NCBI GenBank assembly: GCA_020636005.1
Contig: JACJYR010000001.1
Location: 2,484,501 to 2,548,500, forward strand
Reading direction: 5' to 3'
Source of the DNA: Lewinellaceae bacterium
GTDB lineage: Bacteria > Bacteroidota > Bacteroidia > Chitinophagales > Saprospiraceae
DNA: 64,000 nucleotides
Both the position numbers and the translations under genes were made by a program. The notes below the pieces were generated by a model. The model saw only the letters and a program-made list of their open reading frames with translations. It was not told the DNA's origin and ran no database searches. Below, one piece after another: positions 25,638-34,495 of the stretch; position 1 is the stretch's first letter, and each line of letters starts with the position of its first letter.

Positions 25638-26966
25638 TCAATCCCGGTAAAAAAGCCATTTTCCCAATTCTTTCACGCTGCCTTTTTTCCCGTACATCAA
25701 AATGCCCACCCGGTAAATCCTGCCTGCCAGCCAGACGAAGAAAAACGCCGAAGCAGCCAGAATGACCATCGAAAGCAAGATTTGCCAGATGGGCGGCTCA
25801 AAGGCCAACCGGGCCGGCATGATGACGGGTGAAAATAATGGGATGATAGACATCCAGACGGCCAGCGAACTGGTCGGGTTTTCTATCACCGGGGTGATGA
25901 CGATAATGGCGATGATGATGGGGGCCATCGCTACAAAAGTGAGGGGTTGGCTCTCTCCGAGATCGTCGCCCATCGCCGAACCTACGGCGGCGAACAGGGA
26001 GGAGTAAATGAAATAGCCCCCGATGAAATAGAACAGGAACACGGGCAGGATAAATGCCCAGTTTTGTGATTTGAGCAAGGCCAGGTTTTCTGCCACGGCA
26101 TAGGCCTGTTCAGGTGGCGCTTGCTGAAAAGGGCTGGCACCCTGCTGGGCAGCGGCTACCTGTTCCATGGGAAGGAAACTGCCTGCAAGGGTCATCAGGG
26201 CGATGGTCAGCGTTATCCACGCCAGCATCTGTGTAAGGCCAACGGCGCTCACACCGATGATTTTCCCCATCATTAGTTGGAAGGGTTTTACGGAAGAAAT
26301 GATGACCTCCACGATGCGGGTGGTCTTCTCTTCCATCACCGAGCGCATGATCATGGTGCCGTAAATGAGCAGCACGATGTAGATGATGAAACCCGATATG
26401 TACCCAATGGCAGTGGCGATGCCGGCACTGTTTTTCTTGTCCATTTCCACCAGTTGGCCTGTTTCGTTGAAGGCCAGTTCTTTTTGGCTGAGCTGCACAT
26501 CGGGCCGCAGGCTTTTCAGGCGCTCCTGGTCGTAGCCGAAGGTCTTGATGTTGTTTGCCTCAATGCTCTCGGCCACCCTGTTTTCGATGTAGGATTTCGT
26601 GCCGAGGGAAAGCTGCCCTTCGGAAAAGTATTGGATGTTCATGCCCTGGCCCGTGCCGGCAAGGGCAGGTATATAAAGGACACCATCGTAGCGCTGTTGT
26701 TTATAGCTGGATTTCAGCGCTTCCAGGGATTCGTTTTTTACATCAAAAACTACCCGCCCGCTCGTGTCTTTGGGCAGGGCAAAAACGCCAGAATCGTCCT
26801 TCACCGCCACAAATTTTTGCTCCTTGCCCGTGTAGATGGCCAGCAGGGCAGGCACTATGAACAGCGCCACGAAAATGAGCGGAGAAAGCAGGGTGAGCAG
26901 GATGAAGCTTTTTTTCTTGACCCTTGTCAGGTATTCCCGTTGGATGATGAGCCAGAGTTTGTTCAT
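25638..26966 (-). CDS. ABC-2 type permease (NatB-like)
   Basis: 442 residues with an N-terminal transmembrane helix (residues 22-44), a large extracytoplasmic loop (about 50-185) and five or six helices in the C-terminal half, the NatB/YhaP layout. Works with the ATPase gene 62 bases upstream on the same strand. The family includes Na+ exporters and other exporters; cargo is not evident. Contains a small region rich in Gln/Ala (QQGASPFQQAPPEQ). Confidence 0.9.
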   Translation of the reverse strand: MNKLWLIIQREYLTRVKKKSFILLTLLSPLIFVALFIVPALLAIYTGKEQKFVAVKDDSGVFALPKDTSGRVVFDVKNESLEALKSSYKQQRYDGVLYIPALAGTGQGMNIQYFSEGQLSLGTKSYIENRVAESIEANNIKTFGYDQERLKSLRPDVQLSQKELAFNETGQLVEMDKKNSAGIATAIGYISGFIIYIVLLIYGTMIMRSVMEEKTTRIVEVIISSVKPFQLMMGKIIGVSAVGLTQMLAWITLTIALMTLAGSFLPMEQVAAAQQGASPFQQAPPEQAYAVAENLALLKSQNWAFILPVFLFYFIGGYFIYSSLFAAVGSAMGDDLGESQPLTFVAMAPIIIAIIVITPVIENPTSSLAVWMSIIPLFSPVIMPARLAFEPPIWQILLSMVILAASAFFFVWLAGRIYRVGILMYGKKGSVKELGKWLFYRD

Positions 26967-27028
26967 TTTTTCAATGATTGAATGAGAGAATGATGGAATG
27001 AATAAATGATGGACAGGGAGAATTCGAT

Positions 27029-27946
27029 CTAATTGCTTTCGCCGACCCGTTTGATGAAAATCTCGTTGATGGTCGGGAGGATTTCATTGAAGGACTGGAT
27101 ATGGACGCCCTGCCGGATTAGGTGGCGCAAAATTTCGTTCGAGTCACTGCCCTCGCTCACCTTTACGGTCAGTTGGTGGCCTGATTTTGATGTGATATCA
27201 AAGGCGTTGCTTGCCGTATCTACGGTATCCAAATCGGGCGGCAATGCCCCTGTGTATTCTATTTTGAAAAGGTTGTCCTTGAACTGCTGGCGCACGTCTT
27301 TCACCTTTCCTTCCAGTACGTTTTTTCCTTTGTTGATCAACACGATGTGCTCGCACATTTCCTCCACCTGCTCCATGCGGTGGGTGGAGAAGATGATGCT
27401 CGTGCCCCTGTGGTTGAGCTCCCTGATTTCGTCTTTGATTAGATTGGTGTTGATGGGGTCGAGGCCACTGAACGGCTCGTCGAGGATGAGCAGCTTGGGC
27501 TTGTGCAGCACCGTGGCGATGAACTGCACCTTCTGTTGCATCCCCTTCGAGAGTTCGTCCACTTTCTTGCCCCACCAGTCCTTGATCTCGAAGCGCTCGA
27601 ACCAGTAGCGCAGTTCCTTATGTGTGTCGGCGGCGCTTAGCCCCTTTAGCCGGGCCAGGTAAGTGAGGTGGTCGCCCACCTTCATTTTTTTGTAAAGCCC
27701 CCGCTCTTCCGGCATATAGCCAATCTGTTCCGGGTGGCGGCTGTTGAGCGGTTCGCCGTCCATCCATACTTTTCCCTCATCGGCACGGGTGATGGAGGTA
27801 ATGATGCGGATGAGTGAAGTCTTCCCCGCACCGTTTGGCCCGAGCATGCCAAAGACGACGCCTTTTGGGATGTCGAAACTCACGTGGTCAACAGCGGTGT
27901 GCTTGTCGTAATGCTTGGTGACGTTTTCTAAGCGGAGGATGGGCAT
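27029..27946 (-). CDS. ABC transporter ATPase (NatA-like)
   Basis: 305 residues with Walker A GPNGAGKTS, signature region ELSKGMQQKVQFIATVL, Walker B LLILDEPFSGLDP and the C-terminal extension typical of ATPases that pair with ABC-2 permeases. The frame is open to 28174, but the preceding 76 codons have no homology-like character and the family starts MPILRLENVTKHYDKH, so I place the start at 27946. The permease follows 62 bases downstream. Confidence 0.93.
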   Translation of the reverse strand: MPILRLENVTKHYDKHTAVDHVSFDIPKGVVFGMLGPNGAGKTSLIRIITSITRADEGKVWMDGEPLNSRHPEQIGYMPEERGLYKKMKVGDHLTYLARLKGLSAADTHKELRYWFERFEIKDWWGKKVDELSKGMQQKVQFIATVLHKPKLLILDEPFSGLDPINTNLIKDEIRELNHRGTSIIFSTHRMEQVEEMCEHIVLINKGKNVLEGKVKDVRQQFKDNLFKIEYTGALPPDLDTVDTASNAFDITSKSGHQLTVKVSEGSDSNEILRHLIRQGVHIQSFNEILPTINEIFIKRVGESN

Positions 27947-28101
27947 GGTAGGTATTGGATTTTCGATATTCGATGTTTGGCGGAAAGATAGCGGTAAGTA
28001 GGGAAAATCCGATTGGGCTATTCTATCGAAGCAGGTTTTTAATAGATAAAAAATGGAAAAGCATGTTTGGAACAAATCTTTGGTTATGTGATAAAGTAGT
28101 T

Positions 28102-28161
28102 CCGAAGTTCCTGCTTCGGAGCAATAAATAATAATTATACGCTCCGAAGCAGGAGCTTCGG
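28102..28161. repeat. Paired REP-like palindromes
   Basis: Two 21-base arms (28102-28122 and 28141-28161) are inverted copies with one mismatch. Each arm is also a small hairpin (CCGAAG-N6-CTTCGG). Lies between the NatA gene and parE. Confidence 0.65.
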
Positions 28162-28312
28162 AGTACGATTGCAAATAACGCCCAATAAGTAATGGGCCCC
28201 GTCCATCGTCCGCCGACGCTCCAGGTCAGAACGAGCAGGATGGTGAACCGCCAATCTGGTAGAAAATTTTTTTGCCAAAAGGGTTTCAGCAAGGTGTTTT
28301 CCATTTCAATGG

Positions 28313-30226
28313 CTATGCCTCGGCCAATTCAGCTACCCCCTCCATCGCTTCCTCAATTTCTATTTTATCCTCCACCTCATCCAACTCTACCCGCAAGTTA
28401 TCAATGATAAATTCCTGGCGATCGGGCGTGTTCTTGCCCATGTAGTAGGACAGTAGTTGTTCCAGGTCGGTGGCGTCTTGTAGCACGACCGGTTCCAGGC
28501 GCATATTTTCATTGATAAAATCCTTGAACTCGCCTGGTGATATTTCGCCCAAACCTTTGAAACGGGTAATCTCTGCCTTGCCCCGCAGCTTGCGGATGGC
28601 CTCCTGCTTTTCGGCTTCGCTGTAGCAGTAGTAGGTCACTTTTTTGTCCCGCACCCGGAAGAGGGGCGTCTGCAAAATATAGAGGTGGCCGTTGCGCACG
28701 AGGTCGGGAAAAAATTGCAGGAAAAAAGTGAGCAACAGCAGGCGGATGTGCATCCCGTCCACATCGGCGTCGGTGGCGATGACGACCTGGTTGTAGCGCA
28801 GGTCTTCCAGGTCATTTTCAATGTTGAGGGCATGTTGCAGCAGGTTCAGCTCCTCGTTTTGATAGACCACTTTTTTGGTCATGCCGAAGCAGTTTAGCGG
28901 CTTGCCCCGAAGGCTGAACACGGCCTGTGTCTCCACGTCCCTCGATTTGGTGATGCTGCCGCTGGCCGAGTCGCCCTCGGTGATGAAAACCGTGGTGGCG
29001 TTGCGCTTGTCCTCGTCCGATTTCTTCACGGGGTCGTTGAAATGCACCCGGCAATCCCGCAGTTTTTTGTTGTGGAGGTTGGCTTTTTTGGCCCGCTCGT
29101 TCGCCAGTTTTTTGATGCCGGCTATCTCCTTGCGCTCCCGCTCCGATTGCTGGATGCGGCGCTGGAGTTCTTTCGCCACCTCCTCGTTTTTGTGGAGGAA
29201 GTTGTCGAGTTCCCTGTCCAGAAAGTCGCCGATAAACTTGCGCACCGATGGCCCGTCCGGCCCCATGTCCTGTGAGCCGAGTTTGGTCTTGGTCTGCGAC
29301 TCGAACACAGGCTCTTCCACCCGCACGCTGATGGCCGCCACGATGGACGAGCGGATGTCCTTCGCATCGTAGTTTTTGTTGTAAAACTTGCGTATCACAT
29401 TCACGATGGCCTCCTTGAAAGCATTCAGGTGGGTGCCGCCCTGCGTGGTGTTTTGGCCGTTCACAAAGGAGTAATACTGCTCCCCGTAGTGGTTGCCGTG
29501 CGACATGGCAACTTCGATATCCTCGCCAGCGATGTGAATAATCGGGTAGCGCAAGGTCTCCGCCTGGGTCTTGTTCGAGAGCATGTCGTACAGGCCCTTG
29601 CGGGAGTGGAAGGTCTTGCCGTTGAAGTTGATTTTCAGCCCTGCATTGAGGTAGGCGTAGTTCCAAAGCTGCTGTTCGAGGTACTCCGTTCGGAAGCTGT
29701 ATTTTTTGAAAATGCTGTCGTCGGGCTTGAAAATGACGAGCGTGCCGTTGTCGTCGGTGGTGTTTTGCAGCTTATGGTCTTTGGTGATGTTGCCTTGCTC
29801 GAACTCGGCCACCTTCGCCTTTCCCTCCCGCACGGACTGTACCTTGAAGTAGTTGGACAGTGCGTTCACCGCCTTCGTACCCACGCCGTTGAGGCCGACG
29901 GACTTTTTGAAGGCCTTGCTGTCGTACTTCCCGCCCGTGTTGATCTGGGAGACGCATTCGACGACCTTGCCGAGGGGGATACCCCGCCCGTAGTCCCGCA
30001 CTTCCACGATGCCGTCTTTCACGCTGATGTCTATCTGCTTGCCGTAGCCCATGACGTACTCGTCAATGCAGTTGTCAATGACTTCTTTAATGAGCACATA
30101 AATGCCATCGTCCGCCGACGAACCATCGCCGAGCTTGCCGATGTACATGCCGGGGCGTATGCGGATGTGCTCCCGCCAATCGAGGTGGCGGATGTTGTCT
30201 TCGGTGTAGGTGATTTGCTGAGACAT
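28313..30226 (-). CDS. parE: DNA topoisomerase IV subunit B
   Basis: 637 residues, type IIA topoisomerase B subunit. GHKL ATPase motifs: EVIDNCIDEYVMGYG, VRDYGRGIPLGKV and GLNGVGTKAVNALS; the TOPRIM domain starts with FITEGDSASGSI and holds DADVDGMHIRLLLL. The ending and length fit ParE as found in Bacteroidota, shorter than most GyrB proteins. The A subunit (parC) is not next to it: the next downstream genes are the ABC pair, and upstream is a Fic gene. parC may lie elsewhere. Confidence 0.9.
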   Translation of the reverse strand: MSQQITYTEDNIRHLDWREHIRIRPGMYIGKLGDGSSADDGIYVLIKEVIDNCIDEYVMGYGKQIDISVKDGIVEVRDYGRGIPLGKVVECVSQINTGGKYDSKAFKKSVGLNGVGTKAVNALSNYFKVQSVREGKAKVAEFEQGNITKDHKLQNTTDDNGTLVIFKPDDSIFKKYSFRTEYLEQQLWNYAYLNAGLKINFNGKTFHSRKGLYDMLSNKTQAETLRYPIIHIAGEDIEVAMSHGNHYGEQYYSFVNGQNTTQGGTHLNAFKEAIVNVIRKFYNKNYDAKDIRSSIVAAISVRVEEPVFESQTKTKLGSQDMGPDGPSVRKFIGDFLDRELDNFLHKNEEVAKELQRRIQQSERERKEIAGIKKLANERAKKANLHNKKLRDCRVHFNDPVKKSDEDKRNATTVFITEGDSASGSITKSRDVETQAVFSLRGKPLNCFGMTKKVVYQNEELNLLQHALNIENDLEDLRYNQVVIATDADVDGMHIRLLLLTFFLQFFPDLVRNGHLYILQTPLFRVRDKKVTYYCYSEAEKQEAIRKLRGKAEITRFKGLGEISPGEFKDFINENMRLEPVVLQDATDLEQLLSYYMGKNTPDRQEFIIDNLRVELDEVEDKIEIEEAMEGVAELAEA

Positions 30227-30275
30227 GTTATTTTAATGGTGAATTGTTAATGATTAATGGTGAATGGGGGGGCGT

Positions 30276-30363
30276 CCCTTTTGTCATTGTCGGAGGCAAT
30301 CTGCAACGTCACGTTAGGACTTCTCTTTTGGCGTTGCAGTTGGCCTTCGGCCATGACAAGGGG
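30276..30363. repeat. Imperfect palindrome upstream of parE
   Basis: Arms 30276-30308 and 30331-30363 are inverted copies (about 80 percent by eye), with TGGCCTTCGGCCA as an inner palindrome in the right arm. Between parE and the Fic gene. Confidence 0.55.
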
Positions 30364-30369
30364 CGTGGG

Positions 30370-31725
30370 TTATTCGATTTTTTGTTGGGCTTTTTCGATT
30401 TGTTGGTTGATGTAATCGGTGTGGGCTTTGGTTTCAGCTCGAATTACTTCTTGAAATTCTTCCTTGCGCAAAAGTTTGTTATATTTTTTACGTATTTCTT
30501 TTTTCCCATGCATTGGTTTCAAAGTATAAAAACTTTTTTCAAGACTAAACTTGATACTCATGGAATAATCAAAATCCTTTATTCCATTTCCATTAAATGA
30601 ATTGAATTTATAGAAAAAGCCAATAATTTTAGGAAGGGTTTTGCTGTGGTATATTTTTGACCTTGCATAGCTAAGTAGCTCAATTTTAGAAGCATTTTTT
30701 TCAGGAAAACTCAAATTATCAATCAAAAAAGATGCCTTTGTTTCTAAATAAAATTTTTCAAATTTATTACACTCTGAGATAAACTCTTTAAGTAATTCAA
30801 TTATGACCCTATCATAGATATATAAGACAGCATCTTTAGTTTTTTCAAACGAATGCTGAGATACAGTGTTTTTTAATTTTTGTTCAATCAACGCAATCTC
30901 CTTATCCACATCATCCGGCTCATCAATATTTTCCCCTTTTGCACCTCGAATCATAATGCTCAAAGAATGCGCTAAATTCTGTCCAATATATTCAATAAAA
31001 GGAGCTATAATTCCTGCATCTGATTGTTGCAAAGCAGCAATATAATTCGCCTTATCTTCCGTCCTGATAATCACTGGCGGATAGCCATGCTTCATCAAAA
31101 TAAAATTCATCAATATCCTCGCCGTGCGGCCATTGCCGTCGTCGAAAGGGTGGATGCGGATGAATTTATAGTGAAACTCCGCTGCCAACAAAAGCGGGTG
31201 TGATTGAGGGTCGCCTTCTTTTTGCCGATACCATTCTATCAGGTCGTGCATCATGGCTGGCGTTTCCTCCGGGGTAGCGAAGCGAAAGATCTCGCCTGTT
31301 GGGGTCAGCACATGATTGGGGGAAGTTTTATAAACACCAACTTGGATTTTTCTTTTTGCAGGAATTCCATCAGGGGTTATTGTTGGCGACTCGTAAGGTT
31401 CTTTCAAAATGAGTTTATGGAGTTCACGAATAAACTTTTCCGTCAGCGGTCGGCCTTCTTTTACCACATCCTCTACCCATTTTACCGCCTCATCATGCCC
31501 GGTCATTTCAAAATGATCTTTCAGCGGTTTACCAGCAGCGGTGATGCCAAATAGAATCAGGGCTTTCGTTTCGCCAAAGGTCAGGCTGTTCCCTTCGAGG
31601 TGGTTGGAATGGTAGTTCCAGTCGAGGCGCAGTTTCTGCATGATGTAGGTTTCCCGATCCCTGTTCAGTGGGCGCAGGCTGTCCAATTCCGCTTTAAGTT
31701 CTGTTACTCTTTTGAGGATTTCCAT
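30370..31725 (-). CDS. Fic family protein (AMP transferase-like)
   Basis: 451 residues. Catalytic motif IHPFDDGNGRTARILMNF has the full HPFxxGNGR signature (His192, Arg200), so it should be active as a Fic enzyme. An N-terminal SNHLEGN (Ser40, Glu44, Gly45) fits the inhibitory (S/T)xxxE(G/N) helix, making it a self-inhibited class II Fic. The C-terminal third (about residues 255-451) is Lys/Ile/Phe-rich and its DNA is clearly richer in A+T than neighbours; it may be a wing or target-binding domain. Target unknown. Possibly horizontally acquired. Confidence 0.9.
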   Translation of the reverse strand: MEILKRVTELKAELDSLRPLNRDRETYIMQKLRLDWNYHSNHLEGNSLTFGETKALILFGITAAGKPLKDHFEMTGHDEAVKWVEDVVKEGRPLTEKFIRELHKLILKEPYESPTITPDGIPAKRKIQVGVYKTSPNHVLTPTGEIFRFATPEETPAMMHDLIEWYRQKEGDPQSHPLLLAAEFHYKFIRIHPFDDGNGRTARILMNFILMKHGYPPVIIRTEDKANYIAALQQSDAGIIAPFIEYIGQNLAHSLSIMIRGAKGENIDEPDDVDKEIALIEQKLKNTVSQHSFEKTKDAVLYIYDRVIIELLKEFISECNKFEKFYLETKASFLIDNLSFPEKNASKIELLSYARSKIYHSKTLPKIIGFFYKFNSFNGNGIKDFDYSMSIKFSLEKSFYTLKPMHGKKEIRKKYNKLLRKEEFQEVIRAETKAHTDYINQQIEKAQQKIE

Positions 31726-31878
31726 GCAGTAATCAAATATGGCTGACGGCTGTTAACTTTAGCCGTCAAACGTTGGCAAAGCTAACATTTTTCCAGCACA
31801 AGAAACAACAAATTGTTTTAAAAAATAAACCAAAATCATTCGTTGAACTTCAAAGAAACATACCACCTCCACCCCGCC

Positions 31879-32355
31879 ATGCGCCTCCTGCGCAGCTCCA
31901 TCCGGCAGGAGCAGCGGGCGAAGCTGGCGCTGGCCGTGTTCCTGCTCGTCAGTGGGGCCGTGTTCGGATATGTGTTTTTCGAAGAAAGGAACATCCTGGC
32001 CACTTTCGGATTGGTGGCGGTAATGGTAGGTTTGAAATTACTCTGGGAAATCCTGCGCAGCCCCAAAGTAGAAAACGACCGCCTTTGGCAACTCCTCAAC
32101 AGCCAATCGAAGCACATCGTCTGGGTCTATTCGATGAACACGCAGACGATGCCCTTCGGTTTCTACCTCTGGGAGCGTGGCACCATGTATTTTAAGCTGC
32201 TGGACGGCGGTGAATTTTCCGTCTCGTTGCCCGCCCGGAAGCTGAAAATGGTGTCGAAGTTTTTGAACCGGCTGCTGCCCCATGCGTCGTTTGGGCACTC
32301 GGCGGAGCGGGAGCGGCTGTTCGAGGAAGACCCAAGTTTATTGCTGAAAAAGTAG
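31879..32355 (+). CDS. Small membrane protein of unknown function
   Basis: 158 residues from the ATG at 31879 (an in-frame TTG at 31843 is less likely). Two hydrophobic segments (about residues 17-35 and 40-60) and then a cytoplasmic-like domain with SQSKHIVWVYSMNTQTMPFG. I do not recognise a family. It lies 43 bases before the DUF4365-like gene on the same strand. Confidence 0.65.
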   Translation: MRLLRSSIRQEQRAKLALAVFLLVSGAVFGYVFFEERNILATFGLVAVMVGLKLLWEILRSPKVENDRLWQLLNSQSKHIVWVYSMNTQTMPFGFYLWERGTMYFKLLDGGEFSVSLPARKLKMVSKFLNRLLPHASFGHSAERERLFEEDPSLLLKK

Positions 32356-32398
32356 GGATAAAGTTTTTACCTTGCTGGCCGGGAAAACTACGAACGCT

Positions 32399-32938
32399 AT
32401 GACAGAGGCCATCAAAAAAGAAGAATTTTCGCTCCAACTTTTCGCAACACTTGCAGCACAAGCAGGTTACAAATCCGTTACTCCAAGAGTAGATGATGGG
32501 ATTGATATGATGATTAACCCTTCGCGGGAATTAGTCGTGAACCAGAAACCACAACGGGCACCCTCCAGCAATTTCATCGGTATTCAAATGAAGACCACTA
32601 CGCAGAAACAAGTCAGGATGAATGATGATTGCTTCCGTTTCTATTTGCGTGGAAAAAACTATAACGATTTAATAGCTTTAAAAAATGATTGGTATAGTGC
32701 CGATGTTTTTGGCATCCCGCTACTGCTATTGGTTCACCTTTTACCTGATAATGAAGAAGATTGGATACAGGTTGATTTGGGTCAACAGTTTTACAAGATG
32801 AACGGTTTATTCTATTGGTTTTATCCGGCAAGGGATGACAATTTTACCAACAACCCATCCCAACACCCAATAAAAGTCCCGTTAGGGAACCGTGTTGGGT
32901 TGGATTTCTTCAATAACATCTTTAACTTGTTTTTTTAA
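32399..32938 (+). CDS. DUF4365-like protein, candidate nuclease
   Basis: 179 residues from the ATG at 32399. It opens with FSLQLFATLAAQAGYKSVTP, then DDGIDMMI and IGIQMKTT, then a YLRGKNYNDLIALKN and PLLLLVHLLPDNEEDWIQVD pattern. This order resembles DUF4365, a PD-(D/E)xK-like nuclease fold with an Asp and a Q-x-K pair; I saw no exact catalytic proof. DNA is richer in A+T than neighbours. The 119-residue gene follows after 12 bases, so they probably form an operon. Role as defence or toxin protein is inference. Confidence 0.6.
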   Translation: MTEAIKKEEFSLQLFATLAAQAGYKSVTPRVDDGIDMMINPSRELVVNQKPQRAPSSNFIGIQMKTTTQKQVRMNDDCFRFYLRGKNYNDLIALKNDWYSADVFGIPLLLLVHLLPDNEEDWIQVDLGQQFYKMNGLFYWFYPARDDNFTNNPSQHPIKVPLGNRVGLDFFNNIFNLFF

Positions 32939-32950
32939 ATGTAAGCTATT

Positions 32951-33310
32951 ATGACATTTGAACCGCCAACCGTTGTTTATAAACGCCCTCAAATCGAAAC
33001 TTTCATTGCTTTTTTACAATCTAAAGGGTGGACTTTAGAGGATAAAACAAACAGTTTCTGCTCGTTAAGGGCGCCAGACAATAATGGGGAAAAACAAAAT
33101 TTCACCTATCGTATTCCAGCAAACGAGAATAGCCGCACCTTTGACGAACTCGCCCACCTGGCCGTCGAGACCTTCGCCGATATATACGACATCCCCCTGC
33201 AAGATCTGTTCGACCTGCTTTCCCTAAGCTTGGCCGACATCCAAAAAGACGTAGAGCGCCAGCCCAGGTTGCTTAAGATGAAAAAGGCCATCTTGGCCAA
33301 CGCTTCCTGA
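32951..33310 (+). CDS. Unknown 119-residue partner of the DUF4365-like gene
   Basis: Starts at an ATG 12 bases after the DUF4365-like stop. The first 45 residues look like a small domain (FIAFLQSKGWTLEDKTNSFC); the rest is helical and acidic (LAVETFADIYDIPLQDLFDL). Base composition changes from A+T-rich in the first half to the local average near 33130. Not recognised; could be a partner or antidote, but nothing in the sequence proves it. Confidence 0.6.
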   Translation: MTFEPPTVVYKRPQIETFIAFLQSKGWTLEDKTNSFCSLRAPDNNGEKQNFTYRIPANENSRTFDELAHLAVETFADIYDIPLQDLFDLLSLSLADIQKDVERQPRLLKMKKAILANAS

Positions 33311-33401
33311 GTTTTAGAGGTGAGGAGTTAGGCGTAAGAGGCGAGGGGCGTGCATCTCAGTTCTTTATGCCTCTCTGTTTCAAGTTTCCTTTTTTTACGG
33401 C

Positions 33402-34334
33402 CTACCCTCGAAACACTTCCAACTTAAAAATATCCGGCCGCTGGTAATGCCCCGACACGTCGAGTGTCATGCGCTCCCGAAGGGCGTGCTCGAGGTCGTC
33501 CATGTTGTGGTAGATGATGCCGTCTTTGCCGTATTGTGGTTTCAGGTCGTAGAAGCCGTCAGGGGCTATGACGCAGGAGCCGCCATTGAGCAGCCACTCG
33601 TTGGGCTCGTCGGCGAGGGCATCCGGCACTTCGAGTTCGGGGGGGATGTCTTTCACCTTCATCAATTGGCCGGCGGCGATGACAAAACACCTGCCTTCAA
33701 AAGCATAGTGCCTGCTGGCCACCTGGTGCATCTCGTGGACGCAGGGCCACAGGGCGAGGTGGATGAGCTCGCCCTCGTTGTGCATGGCCTGGCGGGTGAG
33801 CGGCATGAAGTGCTCCCAGCAGATGAGGCCGCCGATCCGCCCGATGGTCGTGTCAACGGCTTTCAGTCCGCGGGCGTCGCCCTGGCCGTACACGATACGT
33901 TCGGTGAAGGTGGGCATGAGCTTGCGGTGGTGGATGAGCAGTTCGCCCGTTTCATCAAAAAGCAAAAAAGCATTGTAGATGGTGCTGTTACCAGGGCCTG
34001 TTTGTGCAGTTTCGTTGATGCCGATGCCAATGAGCATACGAAAGGTTTTGGCCAGGCTGGCCAACAGTTGGGTGGCTTTTCCAGGTACGTTGACACTGTT
34101 TTGGTACATGCGGGCGAAGACCTGTTTGGTGGGTTCATGGTTCCAAAGTGCCACTTCAGGGCAATGGTCGAGCCAGGCGGGGTAGCCACTGAGCCAGCAT
34201 TCGCCAAAAACAATGAGTTGGGCGCCTTCATCGGCGGCTTCTTTGATGAGGATTTCTGCTTTTTGTAAACTAAGATCGAGGTTGAGGAAGACAGGGCTTT
34301 CCTGGACAATGGCAATGCGGATGGGAGTTCTCAT
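33402..34334 (-). CDS. Nitrilase
   Basis: 310 residues. Carbon-nitrogen hydrolase with the complete triad: Glu45 (FGECWLSGYPAW), Lys138 (HHRKLMPTFTER) and Cys172 (GGLICWEHFMPL). The CWEHFMPL wording is that of true nitrilases (nitrile to acid plus ammonia) rather than amidases. Length is normal. Neighbours are unrelated, so its natural nitrile cannot be told. Cytosolic, no signal peptide. Confidence 0.93.
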   Translation of the reverse strand: MRTPIRIAIVQESPVFLNLDLSLQKAEILIKEAADEGAQLIVFGECWLSGYPAWLDHCPEVALWNHEPTKQVFARMYQNSVNVPGKATQLLASLAKTFRMLIGIGINETAQTGPGNSTIYNAFLLFDETGELLIHHRKLMPTFTERIVYGQGDARGLKAVDTTIGRIGGLICWEHFMPLTRQAMHNEGELIHLALWPCVHEMHQVASRHYAFEGRCFVIAAGQLMKVKDIPPELEVPDALADEPNEWLLNGGSCVIAPDGFYDLKPQYGKDGIIYHNMDDLEHALRERMTLDVSGHYQRPDIFKLEVFRG

Positions 34335-34495
34335 CTGGTGGTGGTTTGCTCATAGGTTTACTTCAAAGGTCTGAAAGTTTTCTGGTATTCCAACAGAGAA
34401 TAGGGCCGAACACTGATTTTTTATCCAGGCCCAAATGGGCGTAGTGTTTTTTTTTAAAACCGGGACGGCCCTTGCAGCGTCTAACCTTGCCCACT

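Noticed and set aside
27947..28174. 76-residue N-terminal extension of the NatA-like ATPase
   Set aside because: The family starts at the ATG at 27946, and the extension overlaps the REP-like palindromes.
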